Positions 63,001 to 64,000 of a DNA stretch of 64,000 bases are shown piece after piece. The position numbers were made by a program, and so were the translations under genes. Below the pieces are notes generated by a model. It was not told the origin of the DNA, searched no databases, and saw nothing but the letters and a program-made list of their open reading frames with translations. Within the stretch, counting starts at the first letter, position 1. Every line of letters begins with the position of its first letter. The DNA comes from Asparagopsis taxiformis (lineage: Eukaryota > Rhodophyta > Florideophyceae > Bonnemaisoniales > Bonnemaisoniaceae). The stretch covers positions 1 to 64,000 of the forward strand of contig JALQPE010002916.1 of the NCBI GenBank assembly GCA_030407315.1, written 5' to 3'.

Positions 63001-64000
63001 TCACCTCATCCGCTCTCCGCCGCCGCCGTCCGGACGCACATGGTGCACGCGCATCATATGCCGCTTGAGCGTGCTGCGTCGCGAGTAGCAGCGACGACAC
63101 ACCGCGCACGCAAGCGCGGTCGCCGCGTCTTCATGCGCCTGCCGCGCGTGCGCCGCGACCGCAATCGGCGTCTTGAATGTGCGCGGACACACGCGACAGG
63201 CAAACGGCCGGCCGCGATGCACCTCGGCCACATGGCGCGCCAGATTGGGACGCGTTTGAAACCGTCGGTTGCATCCCGTCTCTGTGCACGCAAAGTTGCG
63301 GATGTTATCGTGCGTGTGCGCGATATGTCGCATCAAATTGCCACGTTTGCCGCGGATTAACGCCCCGCATCGATCGCACATCCACACCGTCCCGTTCCGA
63401 TCCGTCGCACACCCGTCCCGCGCTGCCGTCCCTTCCGCTCCCGTAGTTACAACGCCCCGTTCCCGTCCCGCATCGCCCCCCATGTCCGCGGACGTCGCCG
63501 CCACCCACCCGCGACGCGCCCCGCTATTCCGCGTGCCGAGGCGGCAGCCGCTGCGGGGGACGCGTGCCGCGTCTGTAATGTGTGCGCGTGTGCATGCGGG
63601 ATCGCAATCTCCGGGACGTCTTCTGGTGGCGCAGATGGGGCAAGTCGCTGCCGTTTTGGTGATCGCACTTGTGCGTGCCGTTGTGCGGTTGTGTTTGGTG
63701 TTGGGTGATTTAATGTGTTGAAGGTGGTGGTCTCGGTTTCGTCCCCTTGAGAAGTTGACTCGGATTCTTGGCTGTCGGAGAGGGGTGCTTGCTCGGTTGT
63801 CGCGTTCGCGGATGGATTTGGATTGACCGCGTCGGGATTGTATGTGTCGAGTATGAGAAAGTCGGCTTCGTCGCAGAAAGGAATCGCATTGGAGTCTTCG
63901 TTATCGTTCAGCAACGTCGGCTCACTCGCAATGCTTGCGTCGAAGAGCTGCAGACTTTGGCCATCGGGCTCAAACTGCAGGAATTGGCCATTGGGCTCGA
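63001..64000 (-). CDS. C2H2 zinc-finger paralogue, 5' end outside window, one frame break
   Basis: The four fingers (CDRCGALIRGKRGNLMRHI, CTETGCNRRFQTRPNLARH, CRVCPRTFKTPIAVAAH, CAVCRRCYSRRSTLKRH) match those of the 60120-62234 gene one for one. Upstream, in another frame, NAIPFCDEADFLILD and SPKRQRLAPS match VIPFFDEDDLQIGD and LPKRQRQTS of the neighbour. The frames overlap at about 63447-63530 in a GC-rich stretch. The gene is therefore either frameshifted or holds a sequencing error. GC content is higher than in its paralogue. Confidence 0.7.

Overview
This is nuclear DNA of a eukaryote. Genes are mostly intron-free or have very short GT-AG introns (58-103 bp). There is a Ty1/copia polyprotein, a DDE-type transposase, C2H2 zinc-finger genes and a large load of repeats. 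My best guess is a TE-rich red alga, from the compact intron-poor genes and this mix of transposon families. The sequence alone does not prove it.

Layout. (a) 0-19 kb: a run of transposon-type genes separated by arrays of a 37-bp palindrome. They are a DNA methyltransferase fused to a SET domain (left edge, partial), two ParB-like plus Fe(II)/2-oxoglutarate dioxygenase genes that each carry one frame break, and a 1267-residue DDE-type transposase of the KDZ/CMC (Plavaka/EnSpm-like) kind. (b) 19-29.6 kb: a spliced non-coding locus with a long miRNA-precursor-like hairpin, several tandem and palindromic repeat arrays, and a graveyard of broken genes (a DUF676-type esterase and a protein kinase with Sel1 repeats). 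(c) 29.6-36.2 kb: a GC-rich gag-like gene, a BAH-like gene, and three abutting ORFs of unknown family. (d) 36.4-47.5 kb: a second, intact methyltransferase-SET gene between terminal inverted repeats, then a third, intact ParB-dioxygenase gene between compound direct repeats of the same family. (e) 48.8-52.9 kb: a truncated copia retrotransposon. (f) 53-64 kb: host-like genes, namely two related secreted basic cysteine-rich proteins, a third secreted cysteine-rich protein, a three-exon ionotropic-glutamate-receptor-like membrane protein, and two tandem C2H2 zinc-finger genes.

The main result is that DNA-modifying enzymes recur as mobile cassettes. A putative writer (DNA methyltransferase joined to a histone-methyltransferase-type SET domain) occurs twice. 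A putative base oxidiser (ParB-like domain joined to a 2OG dioxygenase with HxD...H...R) occurs three times. They are interleaved with palindrome arrays and inverted repeats and lie close to a KDZ-like transposase and a BAH-like protein. KDZ transposons are known from fungi to travel with TET/JBP dioxygenase genes. A linked ParB-dioxygenase and methyltransferase-SET pair would be an unusual relative of that arrangement. Function is inferred from motifs only.
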